DNA of 20,531 nt, taken from NCBI GenBank assembly GCA_047973085.1, contig JBKEBI010000045.1, positions 1 to 20,531 of the forward strand, read 5' to 3'. A program made the position numbers and the translations under genes. Below are positions 7,665 through 14,939 of this stretch, one piece after another. Position 1 is the first letter of the stretch, and every line of letters starts with the position of its first letter. The notes beneath the pieces are model-generated. The model did not search any database, had not been told where the DNA came from, and worked only from the letters and a program-made list of their open reading frames with translations. The DNA is from JBKEDG01 sp047973085 (GTDB lineage: Bacteria > Bacillota_I > Bacilli_A > JBKEDG01).

Positions 7665-9218
7665 ATGTTAGGAAAAGTAATAGGATTTATTTTAGCACTT
7701 ATACTTGTTTTAACAGGAGTGCTTTTTGAAGAAAGTTTAATTGGTGATATTAGTGAAAGTGATGGAAAATATAGCATATATATCAACAATGTTTTTTATG
7801 GAACTGTGGAAGACCGTACGCCATTTGATGACTATATTAATGAAACATATGAAAAGTATAATAAAGAATCGACAATAGGGGCAGTTTATGCTCCTGATAA
7901 TTACTCAATAGATTCTGTAACAGGTGCTTTTGATACTAATAAAACAGATGAAGAAATTTTAGAAGCATTTAAAGAAAATGTAGAATTTTTAGTTGATGGA
8001 TATAAGGTGAGTATTGTAAAGGAATCCAAATATAGTACAAATGAGCAACAAATGCAAGGTGGAGAAGTAAAACTTACAAGCAAATCAAACTATGCAATTT
8101 TATATAGTACAGATAAAGAAGAAGTTGATACAGCATTTTCTAAAATACTAGGCACATTTATTGATGAGCAATCAATTGAAAGAATTAATCGAGGAGAAAC
8201 AATAGATAATTTTGATGTAGGTACTGAAGAAGTACTATCCTACAATGTAGGAGGGATTGTTGTTGGAAGTGAGACAAAAGTTCCATACAACAAAGTGCTT
8301 GTTGGTGAAGAATTATACAATAAAATGCTTTTTTATAATATTAGTGAAGATAAGAAATATACTGTTCAAGATGGAGATACAATTGAAGATATAGCTATGG
8401 CTAATATGCTGAATGTAAATGAATTAGTAGCTGCTAATAAGTCAATCATTAATGAAAATACAATATTATCTCCTGGACAAGAAGTTGTTGTAAATCTTGT
8501 AGATCCAGTTGTTACAGTTGAATCTACAAAGATTCTTGTTAAAGAAGAAGTAGTTCCATATGAAACCGAAGTAATTGAAGATGACACAATGCTTACAACT
8601 GAAGCTAGTATCATAAAAGAAGAGGGATCGGATGGTAAGGTTGAACGTGTATATGAAATAGATTATTTAAATGGCCAATCAACGAGTGCTGGAGAAATTG
8701 TTAGTGAGACTCAAATTACTACTCCCACTAACCGAGTTGTTGTAAAGGGAACAAAACAAGCACCATCATATACAACAACATACAGTAACAGTGGTATTTC
8801 TGGTTATACTACATCTGTTGGTACATATAGTGGAGAATCTGTTGCCTGGGGACGACCTACACAAGGTGGATATTTTTCTAGTCCATTTGGACCAAGGTGG
8901 GGTGTTAACCATGACGGTATAGATATAGCGGGTCTGCCAACTGGATCTACAATTATGTCAGTTTATGATGGTGTGGTAGTATATACAGGATATCAAGGAG
9001 CACGTGGTAACCTTGTCATAATTGATCATCAAAATGGTTTTGTTACCTATTCACAACATCTTTCAGATATAAATGTGTCAGTAGGAGATACGGTTTATAA
9101 AGGACAAAGAATTGGTGGAATGGGTAGTACAGGGTACTCGACAGGAGTTCATCTACATTTTGAGATATTTATCAATGGTGGCCTTGTAGATCCAATGACG
9201 GTATATGCATGGATTTGA
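7665..9218 (+). CDS. Cell-surface LysM-G5-M23 (LytM-type) endopeptidase
   Basis: A 517-residue exported peptidoglycan endopeptidase. Residues of about 3-20 form one hydrophobic segment (GKVIGFILALILVLTGVLF) without a clear lipobox, so it is either a cleaved signal or a membrane anchor. Residues of about 25-225 match no domain I recognise. A LysM wall-binding module follows (about 230-277: YTVQDGDTIEDIA ... NTILSPGQEVVV), then a G5-like module (about 280-366, ending RVVVKGTK), a Ser/Thr/Tyr-rich linker, and the M23 domain (about 395-517). Zinc and catalytic residues are visible: H416 and D420 in NHDGIDIAG, and H496/H498 in VHLHFE. AGGAGGT lies just before ATG. It sits 12 bases after dnaB and overlaps walJ, where walRKHI would be in Bacillus. 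Likely role: cutting cross-bridges during growth or division. Confidence 0.92.
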   Translation: MLGKVIGFILALILVLTGVLFEESLIGDISESDGKYSIYINNVFYGTVEDRTPFDDYINETYEKYNKESTIGAVYAPDNYSIDSVTGAFDTNKTDEEILEAFKENVEFLVDGYKVSIVKESKYSTNEQQMQGGEVKLTSKSNYAILYSTDKEEVDTAFSKILGTFIDEQSIERINRGETIDNFDVGTEEVLSYNVGGIVVGSETKVPYNKVLVGEELYNKMLFYNISEDKKYTVQDGDTIEDIAMANMLNVNELVAANKSIINENTILSPGQEVVVNLVDPVVTVESTKILVKEEVVPYETEVIEDDTMLTTEASIIKEEGSDGKVERVYEIDYLNGQSTSAGEIVSETQITTPTNRVVVKGTKQAPSYTTTYSNSGISGYTTSVGTYSGESVAWGRPTQGGYFSSPFGPRWGVNHDGIDIAGLPTGSTIMSVYDGVVVYTGYQGARGNLVIIDHQNGFVTYSQHLSDINVSVGDTVYKGQRIGGMGSTGYSTGVHLHFEIFINGGLVDPMTVYAWI

Positions 9219-9943
9219 TTAAAGTTTTATGTTCAGGTAGTAAGGGGAATAGTACAATTATTAAATTTAATAATCATAGTTATATAGTTGATATTGGAGT
9301 ATCGTATAAAAAGTTTTGTGAGTTATCTGATGAGTATTTAGATTTAGATGCAACAACATTGTTTGTTACACACACACATTCAGATCACATTAAGGGAGTT
9401 TTTCAGTTTTGTAAGAGAAATTGTTCAATGGTATATGGTGCTAGTGTTTTACTTGATAAAAATATTGATGTAAATGTCATTACAAAAAAAACAAAAATAA
9501 ATGATATTTATGTAGAGCCTTTATTTCTATCACATGATTGTAGAGAAACTCTAGGATATATTTTCTATTTAGGAAAATATAAAGTGGTAATAGTCAGTGA
9601 TACAGGGTATTTAAGTGAGAGAAATCTTGAACTTATGAATAATCCTGATGTATTACTATTAGAAGCCAATCATGATGTTGATATGCTCATGGGAGGTAGC
9701 TACAGTTGGCCACTTAAGAACAGAGTTATTGGTGACGTAGGACACTTATCAAATATTCAGTTTAAATCTTATGTAAAGACAATCAAAGGAGATAATACTA
9801 AGTATTTAGTTGCCTTGCATTTAAGTGAGGAAAATAATAATCCAGTAATTGTAGATAAGGTTATGAATGAGTTAAATATTGATAACTATAGTATCGCTTT
9901 TCAAAATGGTGGAAGTAAAGTTATTAAATTGAATTGGAAGTAA
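9209..9943 (+). CDS. walJ: MBL-fold hydrolase WalJ (YycJ)
   Basis: A 244-residue metallo-beta-lactamase-fold protein of the YycJ/WalJ family, linked in Gram-positives to coordination of DNA replication with cell division and, by fold, to nuclease activity. It begins with the family hallmark LCSGSKGNST. The dinuclear metal site is THTHSDH (H55, H57, D59, H60), with further ligands expected in SHD, VSDTGY, LEANHD and the C-terminal ALHLSEENN. It is about 20 residues shorter than B. subtilis WalJ (264). The ATG lies within the last codons of the M23 gene (10-base overlap) and lacks a good ribosome site, so translation probably depends on coupling. Its neighbours htrA and rlmH are the same ones that follow walJ in Bacillus. 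Confidence 0.93.
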   Translation: MDLIKVLCSGSKGNSTIIKFNNHSYIVDIGVSYKKFCELSDEYLDLDATTLFVTHTHSDHIKGVFQFCKRNCSMVYGASVLLDKNIDVNVITKKTKINDIYVEPLFLSHDCRETLGYIFYLGKYKVVIVSDTGYLSERNLELMNNPDVLLLEANHDVDMLMGGSYSWPLKNRVIGDVGHLSNIQFKSYVKTIKGDNTKYLVALHLSEENNNPVIVDKVMNELNIDNYSIAFQNGGSKVIKLNWK

Positions 9944-9963
9944 TGTTAAAAATGGAGGAAGCT

Positions 9964-10995
9964 ATGAAGAAAAATGTATTATTTATTTTACTGAATGTTT
10001 TTTTGACAATTGTTATTTCACTTACGATAATTTCTGTAGGAGTATTGGTAATTAGAAACGATATTATGAAAGATGTTGAAGAAAAACAGCAAACAGTTGT
10101 ATCTGAGGTTGAAAGTGATATTGAAGAGATTTATAATAATTCTGTTAATGGAGTTGTATATATTGAGTCGACTAGTAGGTATGGAGTTGGTACAGGATCT
10201 GGATTTATTTATAAAATTGAAGGTAACGAAGCATATATCTTAACTAACTATCATGTTATTGCGGGCGCAAATCAAATTGATATTACAACAAATAATAATG
10301 AAATAATTGAAAATGTAGAATATCTTGGTGGTGATGAGTTGTATGATATAGCTGTATTAAAGTCTCCTGTGACAGAGGGGATGATAGAGTTACCTGTGAA
10401 AGATACTTCTAATTATAATGTTGGGGAACATGTTCTTGCAATCGGTTCACCATTAGGCAAAGAATTTGTAAATACAGCGACATTAGGTATTATTTCTGGA
10501 AAAGATCGTTTTCTTGAGTTAGATGAAGAAAACTCATGGGGACTTTGGTTAATTCAAACAGATACAGCAATTAATCCAGGAAATAGTGGAGGACCATTAT
10601 TTTCTATGGATGGAGAAGTAATTGGAATAAATTCTTTGAAGTTTGTAGATCAAGATATTGAAGGTATGGGGTTTGCAATTCCAATGGATACAGTTATTCC
10701 AAAGCTCAAAGCTTTTGAACAAGGGAAAGGGATTAGAATAACATTAGGGTTTACTTTTAGAGACACAGATAAAGGTATTGAAGTAAGGTACGTTTCAAAT
10801 GGTAGTGATGCTGATGTAGCTGGACTTGAAAAAGGTGATGTCATCCTGAGCTTTGATGGTGAAGAACTTGAAAATTCGCAGGATTTAAAAGAAAAGATTA
10901 ATATGTATGTTGTTGGAGATGTTGTAGAATTAATTGTTGAACGAAATGGTAAAGAAAAATCTATAGAAATTGAGTTTACAGATGGTGAAAGTTAG
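9964..10995 (+). CDS. htrA: HtrA/DegP-family membrane-anchored serine protease
   Basis: A 343-residue surface quality-control protease that degrades misfolded exported proteins. One N-terminal membrane segment lies at residues of about 5-32. The trypsin-like domain carries the complete triad: H97 in TNYHVIAGA, D128 in YDIAVLK and S208 in NPGNSGGPLF. One PDZ domain follows (about 250-340), with the carboxylate-binding region near GLEKGDVILSFDGEEL. The size fits single-PDZ Gram-positive HtrA proteins. ATG 9964 is chosen because GGAGG (9954-9958) lies five bases upstream; an in-frame TTG at 9934 inside walJ has no such site. It follows walJ by 20 bases and overlaps rlmH by 14. Confidence 0.95.
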   Translation: MKKNVLFILLNVFLTIVISLTIISVGVLVIRNDIMKDVEEKQQTVVSEVESDIEEIYNNSVNGVVYIESTSRYGVGTGSGFIYKIEGNEAYILTNYHVIAGANQIDITTNNNEIIENVEYLGGDELYDIAVLKSPVTEGMIELPVKDTSNYNVGEHVLAIGSPLGKEFVNTATLGIISGKDRFLELDEENSWGLWLIQTDTAINPGNSGGPLFSMDGEVIGINSLKFVDQDIEGMGFAIPMDTVIPKLKAFEQGKGIRITLGFTFRDTDKGIEVRYVSNGSDADVAGLEKGDVILSFDGEELENSQDLKEKINMYVVGDVVELIVERNGKEKSIEIEFTDGES

Positions 10996-11458
10996 TATAA
11001 TTTGTGTTGGAAAAATAAAAAAGCAGTATATGAAAGATTTCATTGAAGATTATAGCAAAAGATGTAGCAAATATTGTAGAATAGAGATTATAGAATTAAA
11101 AGATGAGGTCTTGCATGGTAATAGTGAGCAAGCATTAAACAATCTACTAGTAAGTGAATCAAAAAATATTGATAAATATTTGATTGATTCAGCTTATAAG
11201 ATATGCCTAGCTATAGAAGGAAAGCAATTTACTAGTGAACAATTTGCACAGGTTTTAACTGATGGATTTAACACTAATGCTCATATTCAATTCATTATTG
11301 GAGGATCATATGGGATTAGTGAAGAATTAAAAAACAAGTGTGATCGAAAAGTTTCATTTTCAAAAATGACTTTTCCTCACCAAGTAATGAGAGGGGTTGT
11401 TCTAGAACAAATTTATAGAGGTTTTAAAATTAACAATAACGAATCATATCATAAATAA
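10982..11458 (+). CDS. rlmH: 23S rRNA (pseudouridine-1915-N3) methyltransferase RlmH
   Basis: A 158-residue SPOUT-class methyltransferase that uses S-adenosylmethionine to methylate pseudouridine 1915 in helix 69 of 23S rRNA on the assembled 70S ribosome. The N-terminus VKVSIICVGKIKKQYMKDFIEDY matches the family. The trefoil-knot SAM site includes FIIGGSYGISEELK, and the C-terminus RGVVLEQIYRGFKINNNESYHK is the family signature ending in YHK. Starting at ATG 10982 gives the usual length (about 159); an upstream in-frame TTG at 10970 would add four residues. It overlaps the end of htrA by 14 bases, so coupling is likely. The same htrA-rlmH pairing occurs in Bacillus and Staphylococcus. Confidence 0.97.
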   Translation: MVKVSIICVGKIKKQYMKDFIEDYSKRCSKYCRIEIIELKDEVLHGNSEQALNNLLVSESKNIDKYLIDSAYKICLAIEGKQFTSEQFAQVLTDGFNTNAHIQFIIGGSYGISEELKNKCDRKVSFSKMTFPHQVMRGVVLEQIYRGFKINNNESYHK

Positions 11459-11473
11459 AAAGAAAAAGGAGAT

Positions 11474-11570
11474 AGGGTAGTTATATAGCGCGAAGTGTTA
11501 AGTTATGGGATGTTGAACTTAAACGAACTGATTTTTCAGGTGATTATATAACGCATTCACAAAGTTCCCT
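11474..11570 (+). promoter_or_regulatory. Tetrahydrofolate (THF) riboswitch upstream of folT
   Basis: A folate-sensing leader RNA recognised by conserved blocks and by drawing the fold. P1 pairs 11474-11477 (AGGG) with 11567-11570 (CCCT). P2 pairs 11480-11487 (GTTATATA) with 11545-11552 (TATATAAC). P3 pairs 11498-11504 (TTAAGTT) with 11516-11522 (AACTTAA). P4 is CTGA (11528-11531) with TCAG (11536-11539). The P3 loop GGATG (11508-11512) can pair with CATTC (11554-11558), the long-range pseudoknot known in this class. Conserved unpaired blocks are visible: GCGCGAAGTG after P2, ATGGGATGT in the P3 loop, ACGAA after P3, and AGGTGATT before the returning P2 strand. The downstream gene is a folate ECF S-component, the classic partner. 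The mechanism of control is discussed in the findings. Confidence 0.9.
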
Positions 11571-11581
11571 AAAATTTTAAA

Positions 11582-12109
11582 ATGAAAGAAAGTAAAAAAA
11601 TGGTTTTTGCTGCATTTTTTGTAGCTTTAGCTTTTGTATTTAGTTTGTTTACAATCACAATAGGACAAGGGATGCAAATAGGAATTACGGAGTTTCCAAT
11701 TATGGTATCAGGCTTTGTTCTTGGTCCATTGTATGGGTCGCTAGTAGGACTTGTCAAGGATGTTATTACAATGATGAGAATGGGATATCCAATAAGTATT
11801 TTCACATTGTCACCAATATTGCTTGGGTTAATCCCTGGACTGTTTTTGAAAGTGTTTGGTAAGAAAAAACTATACAAAAATGTAGGTTTGTTAATACTAG
11901 CTGTGTATATTACAACTCTTGCAAGAACTCTTAATAATAGTGTTGCATTACACTATGTATATGGAATGGAGTGGAAAGCAGTTATTGCACTTCTTCCTCC
12001 AAAACTTTTAATTCTTGCTATAGAGGGTATATTATATGTAATTATTTTTAGAACACTTTTACCGATTATTGATAAAAATTTTATGAACAATGATAAATTG
12101 GACCACTAA
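11582..12109 (+). CDS. folT: Folate ECF transporter S component (FolT)
   Basis: A 175-residue membrane protein that binds folate and docks on a shared energising module (EcfA, EcfA', EcfT; not in this window) for import. About six hydrophobic helices span the protein. The N-terminal segment MVFAAFFVALAFVFSLF and the downstream ITEFPIMVSGFVLGPLYGSLVGLVKD are typical of FolT/S-component proteins, with the Ala/Gly-rich first helix that contacts EcfT. The THF riboswitch directly upstream supports folate rather than another vitamin. ATG 11582 is the first start after an in-frame stop at 11570, but no Shine-Dalgarno sequence precedes it; the alternative M7 at 11600 has only a weak purine stretch. 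The stop codon lies inside a terminator hairpin, so it is a single-gene unit. Chance that it is another S component: small. Confidence 0.92.
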   Translation: MKESKKMVFAAFFVALAFVFSLFTITIGQGMQIGITEFPIMVSGFVLGPLYGSLVGLVKDVITMMRMGYPISIFTLSPILLGLIPGLFLKVFGKKKLYKNVGLLILAVYITTLARTLNNSVALHYVYGMEWKAVIALLPPKLLILAIEGILYVIIFRTLLPIIDKNFMNNDKLDH

Positions 12110-12126
12110 CTTTTGTTAGTGGTTTT
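12103..12126 (+). terminator. Intrinsic terminator of folT
   Basis: A perfect 8-bp stem CCACTAAC/GTTAGTGG (12103-12110 and 12115-12122) with a TTTT loop, followed by TTTT and a further T-rich stretch. The last His codon and the stop codon of folT form part of the left arm. Confidence 0.88.
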
Positions 12127-12150
12127 CTATGCTATTTTGTAGCCTAGTTA

Positions 12151-12179
12151 TTTCAAAAATATTGAAAGTATGTTACAAT
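12151..12179 (+). promoter_or_regulatory. Promoter of the nusB-recN operon
   Basis: TTTCAA (12151-12156) and TACAAT (12174-12179) are spaced by 17 bases, with TGT before the -10 giving an extended element. It follows directly after the folT terminator and precedes the nusB ribosome site AGAGGTGA. Confidence 0.55.
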
Positions 12180-12207
12180 TGTATAACAGAGTGATAGAGG
12201 TGAAAGT

Positions 12208-12579
12208 ATGCATAGAGGAAAAGCGAGAGTGATTGCTACAAAGAACATTTACCAAATGATATTAAATGATGAAAGTATGAAAGACGTTATTGCACAATAC
12301 GAAACAAAAGATGATTTTTTAATGCAATTATGTAATGGAGTTAGTAATAATTATGAAATGTTAAATCTTGAAATAGAAAGTAAATTAAAAAAAGGATGGT
12401 CAATGAACAGATTAAATGTTATCGACCGTGCTATTCTTTTGGTAGCTAGTTATGAAATTCTTTTTTCAGATTTAGACAAGAGAATAATTATTAATGAAGC
12501 AGTAGAAAATGCAAAAGTTTACTGTGATGATGAGCGTCATAAATTCATTAATGGAGTTCTGGATAAAATTGGCAAATAA
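12208..12579 (+). CDS. nusB: Transcription antitermination factor NusB
   Basis: A 123-residue all-helical RNA-binding protein that with NusE (S10) binds boxA of rRNA leaders and prevents early termination of rRNA transcription. The N-terminus HRGKARVIATKNIYQM matches the arginine-rich first helix, and the C-terminal half holds NRLNVIDRAILLVASYEILF and INEAVENAKVYCDDERHKFINGVLDKI, the two strongest family blocks. It is slightly shorter than B. subtilis NusB (131). AGAGGTGA precedes ATG. In Bacillus nusB is followed by folD and then xseA; here xseA begins inside the end of nusB. Confidence 0.95.
   Translation: MHRGKARVIATKNIYQMILNDESMKDVIAQYETKDDFLMQLCNGVSNNYEMLNLEIESKLKKGWSMNRLNVIDRAILLVASYEILFSDLDKRIIINEAVENAKVYCDDERHKFINGVLDKIGK
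12554..12571 (+). promoter_or_regulatory. Ribosome site and TTG start of xseA inside nusB
   Basis: GGAG (12554-12557) precedes TTG 12569 by 11 bases, a rather long spacing. Both lie within the last codons of nusB. The arrangement suggests that ribosomes finishing nusB re-initiate on xseA. Confidence 0.45.
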
Positions 12580-13915
12580 AACCTTAACAATTACTGCGCT
12601 AAATAAGTATATTAAATATCTTTTAAGCAATGATTCACACTTAAAAAATATTGAAGTAACTGGCGAAATTTCTAATTATACGCCACATCATTCTAAGCAT
12701 ATGTATTTTACCTTAAAAGATGATGATTCACGAATTGATAGTGTTATGTTTGCTGCTAATGCTAATAAAGTTGATTTTCCAGTGAAAAATGGAGATAAGG
12801 TTATTGTTAAAGGATATATTGATGTATATCCACCAACAGGAAAGTATCAGTTGTATGCTACAAAAATTGAGCTTGATGGTATTGGAGATCTTACTGTTAA
12901 ATTTGAAAAGCTTAAGGAAAAATTAAAAAGTGAAGGTCTTTTTGATAGACAAAAGAAAACTCTACCAAAATTTCCTAAAAAAATAGGGGTAATTACAGCT
13001 ACATCAGGAGCTGCAATACGAGATATAGTTTCTACTATTGAAAAAAGGTACAGGTTGGCTGATGTATATATATTTAGAACTGTTGTTCAAGGGGAAAATG
13101 GAAAAGATTCAATTATTAATTCACTAAATATAGCAAATAAATATGATCTTGATGTAGTTATTATTGGTCGCGGTGGAGGAAGTATTGAAGATTTATGGAA
13201 TTTTAATGAAGAAGAAGTAATAAGAAAAATAGGAGAATTTGATGTACCTATTATTTCTGGTGTTGGTCATGAAACAGACTTTACCTTGTGTGATTTTGTT
13301 TGTGACATACGTGCAGAGACCCCAACAGCAGCAGCAGTACTTGCAACTCCAAACACAGAAGATATATTATCTAAATTTGATAATGTTGATGAACTAATAA
13401 GATCAAGAGTAAAAAGAGTGTTTGATATAAAAGTGGCTGATGTTAATCGCTATTCTGATAAATATTTAAATTCAAGACTAAATTCTATTATTCGCTTTTA
13501 TGAGGTTAGCTTTGTAAATGAATTTAAACGTTTAGATGATTTATTAAATATGAAAGTAAACAACTTTGAAAAACAGTATCGAATGGTTGTTAGTAAAAAC
13601 TTAGGTAGTATTCTAAATACTCACATAATTAGAAATAAGCATGAACTTAATAACTTGCAAAATAGTGTAAGAGATAAGTATATAAATATCTATGATAAAA
13701 AGCAGTATAATTTTGAAAAAACTGTTGCAATACTTGAGCAAGTAAGTCCACTTAAGATATTATCTAGAGGATATAGTGTTAGTTATAGTAATGAAAAAAT
13801 TGTGAAGTCAGTTGATGATATCGGAAATAATCTAAATATTTTAGTTGCTGATGGAGAAGTTAGCATGGAGATTGTAAAAAAAGAGGTGAAGAAAAATGGG
13901 CGAAGTAAAATTTGA
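12569..13915 (+). CDS. xseA: Exodeoxyribonuclease VII large subunit
   Basis: The 448-residue large subunit of exonuclease VII, which with several XseB copies degrades single-stranded DNA from both ends in repair. The OB-fold domain (about 1-100) contains LTITALNKYIKYLLSNDSHLKNIEVTGEISN and HHSKHMYFTLKDDDSRIDSVMF. The catalytic domain has GVITATSGAAIRDIVSTI, IIGRGGGSIEDLWNFNEE and GVGHETDFTLCDFVCDIRAETPTAAA. A long helical region (about 280-400) and a C-terminal motif ILSRGYSV follow. TTG 12569 is preferred: the protein then starts as other XseA proteins do and has the B. subtilis length (448), and GGAG lies 11 bases upstream. ATG 12551 is the alternative and would add six residues. Either way it overlaps nusB. 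Confidence 0.95.
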   Translation: MANKTLTITALNKYIKYLLSNDSHLKNIEVTGEISNYTPHHSKHMYFTLKDDDSRIDSVMFAANANKVDFPVKNGDKVIVKGYIDVYPPTGKYQLYATKIELDGIGDLTVKFEKLKEKLKSEGLFDRQKKTLPKFPKKIGVITATSGAAIRDIVSTIEKRYRLADVYIFRTVVQGENGKDSIINSLNIANKYDLDVVIIGRGGGSIEDLWNFNEEEVIRKIGEFDVPIISGVGHETDFTLCDFVCDIRAETPTAAAVLATPNTEDILSKFDNVDELIRSRVKRVFDIKVADVNRYSDKYLNSRLNSIIRFYEVSFVNEFKRLDDLLNMKVNNFEKQYRMVVSKNLGSILNTHIIRNKHELNNLQNSVRDKYINIYDKKQYNFEKTVAILEQVSPLKILSRGYSVSYSNEKIVKSVDDIGNNLNILVADGEVSMEIVKKEVKKNGRSKI

Positions 13916-14114
13916 GGAATCAATGGAAAGTTTAAAGGAAGTAGTTTCAAAACTTGAACGTGAAGATATTAGTCTAGATGAAGCAATTGAACTTTATAAA
14001 AAAGGGATAGAGCTTTCAAAGGAATGCAGAGAAAAACTTGAATCTGCAGAAAAACTTGTAAAGACAGTTATTGATGAAAATGGTAATGAGGGAGAACTTA
14101 GTGAAGATTACTAA
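13896..14114 (+). CDS. xseB: Exodeoxyribonuclease VII small subunit
   Basis: A 72-residue two-helix protein; several copies coat the long helical arm of XseA to make the active nuclease. It contains FEESMESLKEVVSKLEREDISLDEAIELYKKGIELSKECREKLESAEK, the whole family core, followed by a short acidic tail. Length is within the usual 65-85. AGAGGTGA sits just before ATG, inside the end of xseA (20-base overlap), which fits coupled synthesis of the two subunits. Its own 3' end overlaps ispA. Confidence 0.96.
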   Translation: MGEVKFEESMESLKEVVSKLEREDISLDEAIELYKKGIELSKECREKLESAEKLVKTVIDENGNEGELSEDY

Positions 14115-14931
14115 TTTTGAAATAGAGCTTAGCAAAGTTTTTGAAGACAGACCAAATATGAAACTTTACGAAGCAATGAATTATTCACTATCAGCAGGTG
14201 GGAAAAGATTTCGTCCTCACTTGATGTTTTCAAGTGCAGAGATGCTTGGAGTAGATTCTAGTTTAATGATAGATATTGCAATTGCTATAGAGTTAATTCA
14301 CACATATTCACTAATTCACGATGATCTTCCTTGTTTAGATAATGATGATTTAAGAAGAGGAAAATTAACAAATCATAAAGTGTATGGTGAAGATTATGCC
14401 TTACTTGCAGGAGATAATTTACAAAGCCTTGCTTTTGAGTATATTTACAAAGCTTTAGCGAAGGGATTTGATATAAAGCTTTTGAAATATTTTTCAATTG
14501 CATGTGTGAAAATGGTGGAGGGGCAATCCCTTGATATTGATGAGTCATATAAAGTAGATATAGAAACCCTTGAAAATGTACATTATTTAAAAACTGGTGC
14601 ACTAATTGAATTTTGTATGATTGCACCACTTTTTTATTTAAAAGATTATAGTAAACTAAGTGATTTATCTTTAGTTGGAAGGAATTTGGGAATTGCTTTT
14701 CAAATAAAGGATGATATTTTAGATGTAAGTGCTACTAGTGAAGAACTTGGGAAATCAAATAGTGATATAGATAATAATAAACTTACGTATACTTCGTTAC
14801 TTGGAGTTGATAAAAGCGAAGAGTTTTTGGAGAATAAATTAAAAGAAACGACTGATATTTTGGAAGAAATTGATTGCTTGGATAAAAGTATTATTGAAAT
14901 AGTAAATTATTGTAAATATCGTGTTAAGTAG
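14101..14931 (+). CDS. ispA: Polyprenyl diphosphate synthase (farnesyl-PP synthase type, IspA)
   Basis: A 276-residue trans-prenyltransferase that condenses DMAPP and IPP to geranyl and farnesyl diphosphate, precursors of undecaprenyl carrier lipid and quinones. Key motifs: GGKRFRPH (33-40), the first Asp-rich motif HDDLPCLDNDDLRRG (D74, D75, D80) with the two-residue LP insert typical of bacterial FPP synthases, the GQSLDI region, and the second Asp-rich motif QIKDDILD (D204, D205, D208). Somewhat shorter than the usual 290-300, mainly at the C-terminus. GTG 14101 is chosen because GGAG (14091-14094) lies six bases upstream; upstream in-frame ATGs are inside xseB without such a site. It shares the cluster with dxs, which feeds the same pathway. 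Product chain length (C15 or C20) cannot be fixed by eye. Confidence 0.94.
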   Translation: MKITNFEIELSKVFEDRPNMKLYEAMNYSLSAGGKRFRPHLMFSSAEMLGVDSSLMIDIAIAIELIHTYSLIHDDLPCLDNDDLRRGKLTNHKVYGEDYALLAGDNLQSLAFEYIYKALAKGFDIKLLKYFSIACVKMVEGQSLDIDESYKVDIETLENVHYLKTGALIEFCMIAPLFYLKDYSKLSDLSLVGRNLGIAFQIKDDILDVSATSEELGKSNSDIDNNKLTYTSLLGVDKSEEFLENKLKETTDILEEIDCLDKSIIEIVNYCKYRVK

Positions 14932-14939
14932 GTGATTTT

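Noticed and set aside
11424..11452. Separate promoter for folT at the end of rlmH (TTAAAA-17-TATCAT)
   Set aside because: Both hexamers are weak in very AT-rich sequence; read-through from the upstream genes is equally possible, since no terminator follows rlmH.
11460..11580. T-box or other tRNA-sensing leader upstream of folT
   Set aside because: No T-box consensus bulge or terminator is present, while all elements of a THF riboswitch are.
12162..12187. TTGAAA with TATAAC as the nusB promoter
   Set aside because: The spacer is only 14 bases; TTTCAA-17-TACAAT with an extended -10 is better.
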